A stretch of 64,000 nt of DNA from Lachnospiraceae bacterium (GCA_016281605.1 JAEEJA010000057.1:38050-102049); one strand, 5' to 3'. Positions 18,053 to 27,953 are shown, numbered from the stretch's first letter. The notes: a model not told the origin generated them from the sequence alone. Program-made: numbers and translations.

Positions 18053-19441
18053 ATGGAAAAGACACTTGACAAAATCGTAGCACTTTCCAAAGCAAGAGGA
18101 TTTATCTATCCCGGTTCGGAAATCTACGGAGGGCTCGCCAACACTTGGGATTACGGTAATCTTGGTGTGGAACTTAAGAACAATGTAAAAGCAGCATGGT
18201 GGCAGAAGTTTATACGTGAAAATCCTTACAATGTAGGTATCGATTGCGCCATCCTCATGAACCCACAGACATGGGTTGCTTCAGGACATCTTGGAAGCTT
18301 CTCAGATCCCCTTATGGATTGTAAGGAGTGTCATGAGAGATTTCGTGCTGATAATGTTATCGAGGATTATGCAAAGGAAAATGACATAACTCTTGAGAGT
18401 TCCATAGATGGCTGGTCTAACGAAGAGATGAAGGCGTTTATAGATGAGCATCAGGTGGCTTGTCCTTCATGTGGCAAAGTAAATTGGACAGATATAAGGC
18501 AGTTCAATCTTATGTTTAAGACCTTCCAGGGAGTTACAGAGGATGCTAAAAATACTGTTTACTTAAGACCTGAGACAGCACAGGGTATATTTGTAAACTT
18601 TAAAAATGTACAGCGTACTTCAAGAAAGAAAATCCCATTTGGTATAGGTCAGATAGGAAAATCCTTCAGAAATGAAATTACACCGGGTAATTTCACTTTC
18701 CGTACCAGAGAGTTTGAGCAGATGGAGCTTGAGTTCTTCTGTGAACCTGATACAGATCTGGAGTGGTTTGATTATTGGAAAAACTTCTGTATAGATTTCT
18801 TAAAGAGTCTAGGCATGAAGGAAGAAGAGATGAGAGTTCGCGATCATGATAAAGAAGAATTATCTTTTTACAGCAAGGCTACATCTGATATAGAGTATCT
18901 CTTCCCATTTGGTTGGGGCGAGCTCTGGGGTATAGCAGACCGTACAGATTACGATTTAGGACGTCATCAGGAAGTATCAAAGGAAGACCTCACATACTTT
19001 GATGATCAGAAGAATGAACGTTATATACCTTATGTTATCGAGCCTTCACTGGGTGCTGACAGAGTTACTCTTGCATTCCTTTGCGGGGCTTATGATGAGG
19101 AGACTCTTGAAGATGGTTCTGTAAGAAACGTACTTCATTTTCATCCGGTTCTTGCACCTGTAAAGATTGGTGTACTTCCGCTTTCAAAGAAATTATCAGA
19201 ACCTGCAACAAAGATTTATGAAATGCTTTCAAAGCAGTATAACTGCGAGTATGATGACAGAGGCGCTATAGGAAAGCGTTACCGCAGACAGGATGAGATT
19301 GGTACACCTTATTGTATAACTTATGATTTCGACTCTGAAGAGGACAACTCAGTTACGATTCGTGACAGAGATACCATGGAACAAGTAAGAGTTAAGATAG
19401 ATGAACTTCAAAGTTACTTTGCTGACAAGTTTACATTTTAG
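18053..19441 (+). CDS. glyQS: Glycyl-tRNA synthetase (dimeric type)
   Basis: This class II aminoacyl-tRNA synthetase charges tRNA-Gly. At 462 residues it is the single-chain alpha2 form. The N-terminal signature [20 protein letters not shown] is present, motif 2 includes the [17 protein letters not shown] region, and motif 3 is in the [14 protein letters not shown] segment. The anticodon-binding domain covers about 360-462. It starts only 30 bp after the secreted protein gene, with GGAGG 10 bp before the ATG. No T-box leader precedes it, so it appears to depend on the upstream promoter. Confidence 0.97.
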   Translation: MEKTLDKIVALSKARGFIYPGSEIYGGLANTWDYGNLGVELKNNVKAAWWQKFIRENPYNVGIDCAILMNPQTWVASGHLGSFSDPLMDCKECHERFRADNVIEDYAKENDITLESSIDGWSNEEMKAFIDEHQVACPSCGKVNWTDIRQFNLMFKTFQGVTEDAKNTVYLRPETAQGIFVNFKNVQRTSRKKIPFGIGQIGKSFRNEITPGNFTFRTREFEQMELEFFCEPDTDLEWFDYWKNFCIDFLKSLGMKEEEMRVRDHDKEELSFYSKATSDIEYLFPFGWGELWGIADRTDYDLGRHQEVSKEDLTYFDDQKNERYIPYVIEPSLGADRVTLAFLCGAYDEETLEDGSVRNVLHFHPVLAPVKIGVLPLSKKLSEPATKIYEMLSKQYNCEYDDRGAIGKRYRRQDEIGTPYCITYDFDSEEDNSVTIRDRDTMEQVRVKIDELQSYFADKFTF

Positions 19442-19461
19442 GAAAATGGGAGGAAAATATT

Positions 19462-20508
19462 ATGAACAATTTAAGAAAAACATTGGCTAAGGTGCTCGCA
19501 ATAGCACTTTTGATTGCAGGTATCTATACACCTGCAGAGGTTAGCTCTGCAGCAGAAGTTAGAGTGGTACCTTTCCAGACAGCAGCTGTTACAGTCAGAT
19601 CACTTAATAAGATAAAGTCATATACCAACAAGGTTGCAGCTACCGCTGTAACAAGTAGGGATGCTGTATCTGTTAAGATTATAACAAATTCAGTAAATGT
19701 AGTAACACAGGCCTCTGTTAAGGCAAGTGATGCAAATGTAGATGTTACTTATGACGTTGCAGCAAAGGTTACTTCCAAGGCAGCTATCTCACTTTATGTT
19801 ATAAAGACTACCACAGAGACAGCAGTTACAACAAAGCAGGCAGTAGATGATGACGGAGATAAGTATGTTAAGGAAGTAGAAAAGAAGACTGCTTACGTAT
19901 CTACAGTTGCAGCTATTAATCTTACTGTTGAAGCAGCAGATAAGACTAAGAGCCTTAAAGTAGATAAAGCATATAAGACTGTTATTATCCCGGCAGGTGG
20001 AAAGCTTGCAGTTCCTTATCAGGTTGTAGCAGCAGCAGGTGCGACTACCTATAAGCCTGTTAAATCAATTATCAAAAACTCTAAGGTGATTAAGAAGGCG
20101 ATAGTTAATCCGCTTACAAATAAAGTTAGGATTAAGGTACCTAAGGCTGCTGTAAAGGGTACAAACACTTTAGTAACTCTTAAGTCAGGAAACAAGACAG
20201 CTAAGATTAAGGTATTCGTTCAGAACAAGGTTAAAAAATTTGGTCCTAAAGCACTTTATGTATCAGGTAAGAAGGGAAGCGTTGTAAATGTTGAGTATAT
20301 CGTAAAGAAGGCTCAGAACAATTCTAAACCCGTAGCCACACCAACCAAGGTGAAGTATACAAAAAAAGGCTTACTTAAATTCCAAAAAGCAGCAAGTAAG
20401 AAGGGTAAGATAACTCTTAGTCTTAAAGCTAAAAAGAAGGGACAGACAAAGGTTACACTTGTTGCCAATGGAAAAAAAGCATCTCAGGTTATCGTGAATG
20501 TGAAATAA
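19462..20508 (+). CDS. Secreted Ala/Val/Lys-rich protein with Ig-like C-terminus
   Basis: This exported protein of 348 residues has a signal peptide ending near SSAAEV (about residue 33). An Ala/Thr/Val/Lys-rich middle region follows, then two beta-rich Ig-like segments (about 165-255 and 260-348) ending [19 protein letters not shown]. The C-terminal part is basic, like the C-terminus of the DUF4430 protein two genes upstream. No enzyme motif, anchor or cysteine is evident; it is probably a wall-associated structural or binding protein. It sits 20 bp after glyQS and 22 bp before proS, so it shares their transcript. Confidence 0.65.
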   Translation: MNNLRKTLAKVLAIALLIAGIYTPAEVSSAAEVRVVPFQTAAVTVRSLNKIKSYTNKVAATAVTSRDAVSVKIITNSVNVVTQASVKASDANVDVTYDVAAKVTSKAAISLYVIKTTTETAVTTKQAVDDDGDKYVKEVEKKTAYVSTVAAINLTVEAADKTKSLKVDKAYKTVIIPAGGKLAVPYQVVAAAGATTYKPVKSIIKNSKVIKKAIVNPLTNKVRIKVPKAAVKGTNTLVTLKSGNKTAKIKVFVQNKVKKFGPKALYVSGKKGSVVNVEYIVKKAQNNSKPVATPTKVKYTKKGLLKFQKAASKKGKITLSLKAKKKGQTKVTLVANGKKASQVIVNVK

Positions 20509-20530
20509 TAAAACTCAATTGGAGGGAAGT

Positions 20531-21964
20531 ATGGCAAAGGAAAAGAAATTGGTAGAGGAAATCACCTCTATGGAAGAGGATTTTGCCCAATGGTACACTG
20601 ATGTAGTCAAAAAGGCAGAACTTATAGCATATTCAAGTATTAGAGGATGTATGATATATCGTCCCTTAGGTTATGCTATATGGGAAAATATCCAGAAGGA
20701 GCTTGACAGAAGATTTAAGGAAACAGGCGTTGAAAATGTATATATGCCTATGTTTATACCGGAAGGGCTTCTTAATAAGGAAAAGGATCACGTAGAAGGC
20801 TTTGCGCCCGAAGTAGCATGGGTTACAGAAGGAGGCTTAAATAAGCTTACTGAGCGCATGTGTGTAAGACCTACATCTGAAACACTTTTCTGTGATTTAT
20901 ATAAGGATATAGTAGAGTCTCACAGAGATCTTCCAAAGCTCTACAATCAGTGGTGCTCTGTAGTAAGATGGGAAAAGACAACCAGACCTTTCCTTCGCTC
21001 TATGGAGTTTTTATGGCAGGAAGGACATACAGCTCACGCCACTGCAGAAGAAGCAGAGGAAAGAACCATACAGATGTTAAATCTCTATGCAGCTTTTTGT
21101 GAGGAAATACTTGCCATCCCTATGATAAAGGGTAAAAAGACTGATAAAGAGAAGTTTGCAGGAGCTGAATCGACATATACCATAGAGGCTCTTATGCACG
21201 ATGGAAAAGCACTCCAGTCCGGTACCAGCCACAACTTCGGTAACGGTTTTGCCCAGGCCTTCGGCATACAGTATACAAGCAAGGAAAATAAACTTGAGTA
21301 CGTACATCAGACATCCTGGGGCATGTCAACACGTATCATAGGAGCCATCATAATGGTTCATGGTGATAATTCCGGACTTGTGCTTCCGCCTCGTATAGCA
21401 CCTACACAGGTAGTTATAGTACCTATCAGACAAAACAGCGAGGGCGTGCTTGATAAAGCGAATGAAATCAAGGAAAAACTCGGAGCATTCAGTGTAAAGG
21501 TAGATGACACCGATAAGAGTCCGGGTTGGAAATTTGCAGAGCATGAGATGAAGGGAGTTCCGATTCGTATTGAAATAGGTCCAAAAGACATCGAAAACGG
21601 AACCTTCGTTGCGGTGCGCCGCGATAACAGAGAGAAGACAACCATACGATTCGAGGATGCAGATGCTGAGATTGCAAAGCTTCTTGAAACCATGCAGTCA
21701 GACATGCTTGAGAGAGCAAAAGCTCACAGAGACAGTAGTACTTATACCGCAAAGAACTATGATGAATTTAAGGATATCATCGCCAATAAGCCCGGTTTTG
21801 TTAAGGCTATGTGGTGTGGAGAAGAAGCCTGTGAGTTAAAGATAAAAGAAGATACAACCGCAACTTCAAGATGTATGCCGTTTGAGCAGGAAGAGATCAG
21901 TGACACCTGCGTATGCTGCGGAAAGAAAGCTAAAACCATGGTTTATTGGGGTAAGGCATATTAA
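20531..21964 (+). CDS. proS: Prolyl-tRNA synthetase (short form without editing insertion)
   Basis: This class II synthetase charges tRNA-Pro. Its 477 residues match the archaeal/eukaryotic-like ProS type found in many Firmicutes, which lacks the INS editing domain of the long bacterial form. Visible motifs include [34 protein letters not shown] (motif 2) and [20 protein letters not shown] (motif 3). The C-terminal zinc-like cluster has CGEEAC...TCVCCGKK, and the protein ends in Tyr, as is typical. The ATG follows GGAGGGAAGT; an in-frame TTG inside the ribosome site is excluded. Confidence 0.96.
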   Translation: MAKEKKLVEEITSMEEDFAQWYTDVVKKAELIAYSSIRGCMIYRPLGYAIWENIQKELDRRFKETGVENVYMPMFIPEGLLNKEKDHVEGFAPEVAWVTEGGLNKLTERMCVRPTSETLFCDLYKDIVESHRDLPKLYNQWCSVVRWEKTTRPFLRSMEFLWQEGHTAHATAEEAEERTIQMLNLYAAFCEEILAIPMIKGKKTDKEKFAGAESTYTIEALMHDGKALQSGTSHNFGNGFAQAFGIQYTSKENKLEYVHQTSWGMSTRIIGAIIMVHGDNSGLVLPPRIAPTQVVIVPIRQNSEGVLDKANEIKEKLGAFSVKVDDTDKSPGWKFAEHEMKGVPIRIEIGPKDIENGTFVAVRRDNREKTTIRFEDADAEIAKLLETMQSDMLERAKAHRDSSTYTAKNYDEFKDIIANKPGFVKAMWCGEEACELKIKEDTTATSRCMPFEQEEISDTCVCCGKKAKTMVYWGKAY

Positions 21965-21979
21965 AGAAAGAGGTTATTT

Positions 21980-23932
21980 ATGAAGTTATCTGATTTATTT
22001 GCAGATTATATTATAAAGGATGAGGAAGAGTTTAATGCCGCTTCCAAAGCATATAAGCTGTCACCTAAGCAGGTTCCTTATACGGTGAGTACCGACATGA
22101 AGAAAAATGCTTCACCTACCGTAAAAACCTATCGAAAAGAAAAGATGATAGAGAGTATATTGGATTCTAAAAAGTATAAGCTTAAAAAGCCGCTTGTACT
22201 GGTGAATCCATATAAGATGTCACCTCTGTCTGCCCTTGTTGTATTTAATACTCAGGAGAATGTATCGGTAAGGTATACAGTAAAGGGGATGCTTGGCGCT
22301 GCTGATTATGTAAGGATCAGTCAGGTACTTACCACCAGACATCGTGTCCCGATTATAGGACTGTATGAGGATGCCAGTAATGAAGTTATAATTGAGATTG
22401 TTGATGCGGCAGGTAATACAACAGACTCTAAAACTATTAATATTAAAACCACCAGGCTTCCGGAAACCTTAAAAAGCAGTATAAAACCTGAAAACCCACT
22501 CGACTTCAGAGATGATACACTCTTACTGATTACAGGCGGATTTTTGGGAAGCTCTTATGCCTTTGACAACAAGGGTAATATCAGATATATAGCTTCTAAG
22601 ATGCCATATCCATATGGTTATCACCTAATAAAGAACGGTCACTTCCTGTATTGTGAACAGGATCAGAGACGATATAATTACGGTAACGCTCATACCAATA
22701 TCATGTATGAGATGGATTACTTAGGACGTGCATATAAGACATATCATAACGATATAGGCTTCCATCATTGGGCTATAGAAGAAGAGGGGAAGGGCGATTT
22801 CCTTCAGTCCTCCAGTTCATTTCCCGAAGACATGCACTTAGAAAATCAGATTATAGAGGTCAGTCGTGCAACAGGAGAGGTTACCAGAAAGATAAACATG
22901 AACGATTATTTCGACGGAACCTACGATACCAGACACGACTGGGCACATATCAATTCATTTGATTATATATACGATGAGGATGCAGTTATAGCATCTCTTA
23001 GAAATGTTCATACCATAGTAAAAATCAGTCTTAAGACCAATAAGATTGAGTGGATTCTTACAAATCCTGAGTTTTACAAGGGTACTGAGCAGGAGAGTAT
23101 GGTTCTTAAGCCGGAGGGACACCATGATTGGTTCTTCCAGCAGCATGCAGTTAAAATCCTTGAGAGAGATGTAGAGAATAAAACAATAGACATCATACTT
23201 TTTGATAATCATACCGGAAACAGAAGACCTGTAGACTGGTTTGATGGTAAGAAAGAGTCCAATGTAATGGTTTTCAGAATCGATGAAAAGTTAAAAACCG
23301 TTAAGCAGCTTAAGAGATTTCCTACTGAGCTCAGTATAACCAGATCCAATGCGATAATTACTGAAAACAGTAAGGATAATGATGGTCGTAAGAGAGTTTA
23401 CGCCATGTGTGCAAATCTTGAGACTCACATAAAAGATGCAAGAGCAGCTATATACGAGTATGATTATGAAACAGGAGAGCAGCTTAACAAGATTATTTGT
23501 AAAAATGACTTCTTCTGTACGTATCTTATTGATATTGATATCGATACCATGATGAGTCCGATAACAGAAGATGAGCCTTTGGTACTTGGAAAGCTTACTC
23601 CGCTAAAGAAGGTAACCAAGCTTCCTAAAAAGTATGCTGAGGCAGAACTTCAGAAGGATATAGAGAATCTTAAGTTTAGAGTTATAGATGATATGCTTCA
23701 GATATTCTGCAAGGATCACACTTTGAAGAAGGTTTACATCTACAACGAAGAAAATGTCTATGAGATGAATCTTACGGACACAAAGCAGGATAGCAAGCTT
23801 TTTAGAAAGATGAACTTCTATGTTACCGTACCTTTAGACACACTTGCTGAAGGTAAGTACGACATAGCTATAAAGCATAGGAAGGTATGCTACAGGATTC
23901 CTTACTATGTTAAGAAAAGCAAGAGACAGTAG
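21980..23932 (+). CDS. Aryl-sulfate sulfotransferase (ASST-like), cytoplasmic
   Basis: This protein of 650 residues belongs to the PAPS-independent arylsulfotransferase family, which moves sulfate between phenolic compounds through a sulfo-histidine. An N-terminal beta-sandwich domain (about 75-165) precedes the propeller (about 170-560). Conserved His-containing family segments are DWAHINSFDY, GHHDWFFQQHAVKI and LFDNHTGNR. Unlike the well-studied enterobacterial enzyme, it has no signal peptide and no visible disulfide pair, so it should act in the cytoplasm. It is the last gene of the string that starts at 16 kb. Activity and substrate are inferred from the family only. Confidence 0.82.
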   Translation: MKLSDLFADYIIKDEEEFNAASKAYKLSPKQVPYTVSTDMKKNASPTVKTYRKEKMIESILDSKKYKLKKPLVLVNPYKMSPLSALVVFNTQENVSVRYTVKGMLGAADYVRISQVLTTRHRVPIIGLYEDASNEVIIEIVDAAGNTTDSKTINIKTTRLPETLKSSIKPENPLDFRDDTLLLITGGFLGSSYAFDNKGNIRYIASKMPYPYGYHLIKNGHFLYCEQDQRRYNYGNAHTNIMYEMDYLGRAYKTYHNDIGFHHWAIEEEGKGDFLQSSSSFPEDMHLENQIIEVSRATGEVTRKINMNDYFDGTYDTRHDWAHINSFDYIYDEDAVIASLRNVHTIVKISLKTNKIEWILTNPEFYKGTEQESMVLKPEGHHDWFFQQHAVKILERDVENKTIDIILFDNHTGNRRPVDWFDGKKESNVMVFRIDEKLKTVKQLKRFPTELSITRSNAIITENSKDNDGRKRVYAMCANLETHIKDARAAIYEYDYETGEQLNKIICKNDFFCTYLIDIDIDTMMSPITEDEPLVLGKLTPLKKVTKLPKKYAEAELQKDIENLKFRVIDDMLQIFCKDHTLKKVYIYNEENVYEMNLTDTKQDSKLFRKMNFYVTVPLDTLAEGKYDIAIKHRKVCYRIPYYVKKSKRQ

Positions 23933-23955
23933 TAAAGTAAGTGATTTTTAACTCA

Positions 23956-24005
23956 GTCGGAGAAATTCCCCACCTCTAAGCTTAGGTGTAGGTGGGGGTA
24001 TTGAC
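23956..24005 (+). repeat. Palindromic intergenic element, copy 1
   Basis: GTCGGAGAAAT is followed by an inverted repeat, CCCCACCT (23968-23975) and AGGTGGGG (23990-23997), and then GTATTGAC. A 24-nt part shares 21 identical bases with the sequence at 34494, and the palindrome recurs at 61291. It looks like the end structure of an IS200/IS605-type element or a derived miniature repeat; no transposase is nearby. It is not followed by a T-run, so it is not a simple terminator. Confidence 0.6.
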
Positions 24006-24042
24006 ACATTTACATTAAAAGAAACAGAAAAGAGAGAGTATT

Positions 24043-25125
24043 ATGGCAACCATAGTTCTAACGGGTGGTGGGACCGCAGGTCATGTAACACCCAATATTG
24101 CACTTCTTCCGGAACTTAGGAAGGCAGGCTACGATATCTATTATATAGGCTCAAAGGACGGAATAGAGAGAAAACTAATGCTTGATCAGGGAGTACCTTA
24201 CGCAGGCGTTTCTACGGGAAAGCTTAGAAGGTACTTCGATCTTCAGAATTTTACTGATCCTTTTAAGGTTCTTACCGGTATCAAGCAATCTACATCCGTA
24301 TTGAACAAGATAAAGCCTGATGTGGTATTTTCAAAGGGCGGATTTGTATCCGTACCTGTTGTGAGAGCAGCCTACAGTCTCGGTATACCTTGTATAATTC
24401 ACGAATCGGATATGACACCGGGACTTGCCAATAAGCTATGTATACCTTGTGCAAGACACGTATGCGTAAACTTCCCTGAGACAGTTCCGTATATAAAGGA
24501 TTCTAAGGGAGTTGTAACCGGATCGCCTATAAGACAGGAGCTTTTCGAAGGAAGTAAGGAAGCAGGAGTGAAGTTCTGTGGCTTTAAGGAAGAAAAGCCG
24601 GTTCTTATGGTTATGGGTGGCAGCCAGGGTGCTGTAGCCATAAATGAAGGTATACGAAGCATACTTAGTATACTTACTGATAAGTTTAACGTTATTCATC
24701 TCTGCGGAAAGGGTAACTTAAGTCGCGAGCACTCAAGGGTTGAGGGATATGCGCAATTTGAGTATATAGGAAAAGAGCTTCCGGATCTTTTTGCAGCAGC
24801 TGATATAGTTGTTTCAAGAGCAGGAGCAAATTCCATATGTGAACTTCTTGCACTTAAAAAACCGGCTCTTCTTATACCACTTTCAAGAAAGAGTAGCAGA
24901 GGAGATCAGATTTTAAATGCAGAATCATTTAAAAAGCAGGGCTTTGCTCATGTGCTTGAAGAGGAAAATATAACGGATGAAGTACTCTTTGCAAGCATTA
25001 AAAATCTGTATAATGAAAAAGACAAGCTTATAGAGAAGATGGAAAGAAGCAATCAGTCAGATGCCATAGAAAAGATTATGAGCCTGATTAATGTAGCTGC
25101 CCGTATTCATCAGAAAAACAAATAA
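24043..25125 (+). CDS. murG: MurG: lipid I to lipid II GlcNAc transferase
   Basis: MurG adds GlcNAc to undecaprenyl-PP-MurNAc-pentapeptide on the inner membrane face, the last cytoplasmic step of peptidoglycan precursor synthesis. The 360 residues contain the N-terminal GGGTAGHVTPNIAL loop, HESDMTPGLANK, MGGSQGAVAIN at the start of the C-terminal Rossmann domain, and SRAGANSICEL in the UDP-GlcNAc site. The ribosome site (AGAGAG) is modest. It stands alone, away from a division/cell wall cluster, between an element repeat and a terminator. Confidence 0.95.
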   Translation: MATIVLTGGGTAGHVTPNIALLPELRKAGYDIYYIGSKDGIERKLMLDQGVPYAGVSTGKLRRYFDLQNFTDPFKVLTGIKQSTSVLNKIKPDVVFSKGGFVSVPVVRAAYSLGIPCIIHESDMTPGLANKLCIPCARHVCVNFPETVPYIKDSKGVVTGSPIRQELFEGSKEAGVKFCGFKEEKPVLMVMGGSQGAVAINEGIRSILSILTDKFNVIHLCGKGNLSREHSRVEGYAQFEYIGKELPDLFAAADIVVSRAGANSICELLALKKPALLIPLSRKSSRGDQILNAESFKKQGFAHVLEEENITDEVLFASIKNLYNEKDKLIEKMERSNQSDAIEKIMSLINVAARIHQKNK

Positions 25126-25147
25126 AAAATAACAAAACCAATAAAAT

Positions 25148-25198
25148 AAACTGACCTATGGATTTCAAAAACAAAAGAAATCATAGGTCAGTTTTTAC
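25148..25198. terminator. Bidirectional terminator between murG and the AAA+ gene
   Basis: AAACTGACCTATG plus GATTTC pairs with GAAATC plus ATAGGTCAGTTT, leaving one bulged base. A-rich and T-rich flanks allow it to serve both converging transcripts. Confidence 0.85.
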
Positions 25199-25238
25199 TT
25201 TTTATAGTAAAGCGTATAAACTCCTATTGAAGTAAATT

Positions 25239-26624
25239 TTAATCCAGGTTTATGCCCTCTAAATCGCAAGCCTCTATAGTTTTAAGTGTTATATCATTAA
25301 TATCTGTCTGTTCGTTGTTCTGGCTTATAATCCTGGTTGCATGGTTGGTAACAGCCTTCTCAAGATAATTTCTTACATCTCTTGCGTTTGCAAAATTCTT
25401 TGGTTTATTCTCACAGCGCTCAGTAAAGAAAGCAAGAGCCTTTTGGGTAGCTTCATTAGATAGCTGATAGTCCTGTTTTTTGGACATGGATTTAAGGATT
25501 TCCATCTCTTCCTCTGCGGTATAATCCTCGAATTCTATAACCTTACTGAATCGGGATTTAAGTCCGGGATTAGACTCAACAAACTCAGCCATAAGGTCGG
25601 TATAACCGGCGCAGATAACTATGAGATCATCTCTGTGATCCTCCATGCACTTTAGAAGCGTATCCACGGCCTCCTGACCGAAGTCTCCCTCGCCCTTATA
25701 ATTGGTAAGCGCATAGGCTTCGTCTATAAAGAGGATTCCACCTAGTGCAGATTCTACCACATCCTGCACCTTAAGAGCGGTTTGACCGATGTAACCACTT
25801 ACAAGTCCGGAGCGGTCAACCTCTATTAAGTGACCTTTACTGACAACACCAATACTTGCGTATATCTTTGACAGAAGCCTAGCTACAGTAGTTTTACCGC
25901 TTCCCGGGTTACCTGAAAATATAACATGCTTATTGGTGGAAGTGGTTTTCATACCACGTTCTTCACGCATTTTCTGAACCTTTAGAAGGTTAACCAATTG
26001 ATTTACTTCGTTTTTAACGGACAGTAGTCCTGTCAGCGAATTAAGCTCAGCAAGCAGGTTCTCCGTAGTCTCTGTACTCTCCTCAGGAGAACTTAAGTCA
26101 AATGTTCTGGTTTTATGATCTATATTCAAAAGCCCATAAGTCTTTAAAAAGTTGTCAAGCATAGATATGTAACCCGTCATGACCCTTACTTCCGGTTCTC
26201 CAGCAGCCGGATTGGTAGCTATGTATGTTTGTCCCAGGTTTCTATAGGTCTCAACTAAGGTCTTTGCTTTTTTATTAAGGTATTTATCGCCTTTTATCTT
26301 TCTTCCCGCATCCGCAACTACCATATACTTAAGTATAAATGGTACAGTTCTTCCGTAGTTATTCTCATACAGTACCCTTGTAACCTTTAGATTATAGGCG
26401 TCATCCTCGGTTACTTTAATTCCGAGGTGCTCCTTTATAAAGGTCTGCTCAAAATCGCTGTACTTTGCATTGGCAAATGAGATGTAAAGGGCAAAGTTTA
26501 AGAATTCCTGCTTTAAGTTTTCCCTTACTGAAGGCTTCGGAGCAGTGATCCCCTTCATATTTTCTTCGATATAATCACAGATTTCGTAACATTTTTCGAT
26601 TTGTTCTATAAGCTTTTTTTCCAT
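25239..26624 (-). CDS. AAA+ ATPase of the CbbX/SpoVK type
   Basis: The protein of 461 residues has two parts. The N-terminal half (about 1-175) is helical and resembles TerB-like domains. A CbbX/SpoVK-class AAA+ module (about 195-455) follows, with Walker A FSGNPGSGKTTVARLL, Walker B GGILFIDEAYAL, sensor region AGYTDLMAEF and an arginine-finger segment NPGLKSRFS. Such ATPases remodel protein complexes. The substrate is unknown, and sporulation or stress roles are known only for relatives. AGAAGG precedes the ATG. It follows the patatin gene by 91 bp on the same strand and is probably cotranscribed. Confidence 0.8.
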   Translation of the reverse strand: MEKKLIEQIEKCYEICDYIEENMKGITAPKPSVRENLKQEFLNFALYISFANAKYSDFEQTFIKEHLGIKVTEDDAYNLKVTRVLYENNYGRTVPFILKYMVVADAGRKIKGDKYLNKKAKTLVETYRNLGQTYIATNPAAGEPEVRVMTGYISMLDNFLKTYGLLNIDHKTRTFDLSSPEESTETTENLLAELNSLTGLLSVKNEVNQLVNLLKVQKMREERGMKTTSTNKHVIFSGNPGSGKTTVARLLSKIYASIGVVSKGHLIEVDRSGLVSGYIGQTALKVQDVVESALGGILFIDEAYALTNYKGEGDFGQEAVDTLLKCMEDHRDDLIVICAGYTDLMAEFVESNPGLKSRFSKVIEFEDYTAEEEMEILKSMSKKQDYQLSNEATQKALAFFTERCENKPKNFANARDVRNYLEKAVTNHATRIISQNNEQTDINDITLKTIEACDLEGINLD

Positions 26625-26715
26625 GGTTTTTCCTTCTTTTTGTTTAGTTTTTTTGAACCGGATTGATGTTTGTAAATAATTTATGCATAAAACAAATAAA
26701 TTCTTTTCGATATCT

Positions 26716-27876
26716 TTACTTTTTTATCAGTGAATCAAGCACTTCGTCGTAATTACGATATTTACGACCGTTAAGTATATGAATCTCCCCGAACTCATCA
26801 GGTGTGCTCTCAATTGCAAGGTCGATATCCGGAAGCTTCGATTTCATATCATTATAGCCCATATCCAGAAGACTGTCGATGTAATTATCTTCAAAATTAA
26901 GAGTTCCCTCAAACATATTTCCAAGATTTTTATTAGGAAATATATGCACATAAGTAGCACCCGTGTACAGGTTTTCTCCTGTCAATCGCCGATTTAGCTT
27001 AAGTGAATTTACACTTTCCGCTCTTTGCTTACGAGGTGAGAGGTGGATTACTAGAAACCTTCTAAAGCCAAGCTTATAAAGCGGAGATAGTGGAGTGTTG
27101 TTCCCCAGGTAAGGAAATCCACCGTCTAAGTACCTTCCTCTCAAAAATGTAACGGGTTCGAAAATAGCCGGTATGGCTGAGGTCGCAAGCAGGGCGCTTT
27201 CTATATCAAATGGAGTCAGATTATTTAAAAATATGTTGTCACACCTTAGTTTATCGATATTAAAACAGGTAACAAAGCAAGGGGTTTTACTCATGTTAAG
27301 CTCTGTCATTACGCCTGTATTTTCTATTACTCTCGATAGTCCATGTCTTGAGTAAGCTCCCTTTTGATTTAGAAGACCGGAAAGCACGGCAGAGTATATT
27401 TCGGACTCAGAGAAAAACTCTATATCTCTTAGAGTGTCTATCTCTTCGTAGGACATTCCCTCAGGAGTAAGGACATCGAGCTGATCTATGGATTTCCAGA
27501 TATCAAAGAGTTTTTCTTTTGGAAGAGCAGAAAAAAGCGCTGCATTTAATCCTCCTGCAGAATTACCCACACAGGCTTTTATATCTATTTTGTTTGAATC
27601 CAGGACAGCTTTTATAACACCTGCCTGGTAGGCTCCCTTACCGCCGCCTCCCGCAAGGACAAGACCCCATCCATCCGAAAGGGAAGAGACATGCTTAAGA
27701 GATTCCTCATCTAAGTTAATAAACTCAGAAAGGTCATAAGGGGTTCTGTTCAACGTGGATTCCTTCTTGATATGATTCATGGTATCAAGAGTAGAGCTTA
27801 TGCTGTCACTTATGGACTCCACATCAGAATCATCCACATATGAAAGTAACTTTTTGATAGAATCGTTATTTATCAT
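26716..27876 (-). CDS. Patatin-like phospholipase
   Basis: This is a cytoplasmic lipid acyl hydrolase of the patatin/RssA family (386 residues). The oxyanion motif GGGGKGAYQAG (about 77-87), the nucleophile in GNSAGG (GxSxG, about 105-110) and the catalytic Asp in DGGFPYLGN form the Ser-Asp dyad. An N-terminal extension of about 70 residues is not recognised. There is no signal peptide or membrane helix. GGAGG precedes the ATG. The AAA+ ATPase gene downstream may be functionally linked. Patatins also serve as effectors in anti-phage systems, but no nucleotide cyclase or other defence gene is next to it. Confidence 0.87.
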   Translation of the reverse strand: MINNDSIKKLLSYVDDSDVESISDSISSTLDTMNHIKKESTLNRTPYDLSEFINLDEESLKHVSSLSDGWGLVLAGGGGKGAYQAGVIKAVLDSNKIDIKACVGNSAGGLNAALFSALPKEKLFDIWKSIDQLDVLTPEGMSYEEIDTLRDIEFFSESEIYSAVLSGLLNQKGAYSRHGLSRVIENTGVMTELNMSKTPCFVTCFNIDKLRCDNIFLNNLTPFDIESALLATSAIPAIFEPVTFLRGRYLDGGFPYLGNNTPLSPLYKLGFRRFLVIHLSPRKQRAESVNSLKLNRRLTGENLYTGATYVHIFPNKNLGNMFEGTLNFEDNYIDSLLDMGYNDMKSKLPDIDLAIESTPDEFGEIHILNGRKYRNYDEVLDSLIKK

Positions 27877-27907
27877 AAGCGCCTCCGTTAGTATTTCTTA
27901 ATTATTG

Positions 27908-27936
27908 ATAATAACATTTTTATATTGCTAAATCAA
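27908..27936 (-). promoter_or_regulatory. Promoter of the patatin / AAA+ unit
   Basis: On the minus strand TTGATT and TATTAT are separated by 17 bp. It physically overlaps the divergent promoter of the GH59 gene. Confidence 0.55.
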
Positions 27937-27953
27937 TGAATTTTATGTATTAT
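27925..27953 (+). promoter_or_regulatory. Promoter of the GH59-GH2 unit
   Basis: TTGCTA, 17 bp and TATTAT lie about 70 bp before the GH59 start. A TATAAT closer to the gene is too near the ribosome site to give a usable leader. The overlap with the patatin promoter means the two should compete. Confidence 0.5.

Noticed and set aside
25239..27876. A complete anti-phage system around the patatin gene
   Set aside because: No nucleotide cyclase, ubiquitin-like, HORMA, nuclease or integrase gene is adjacent, so only a weak hypothesis is kept.
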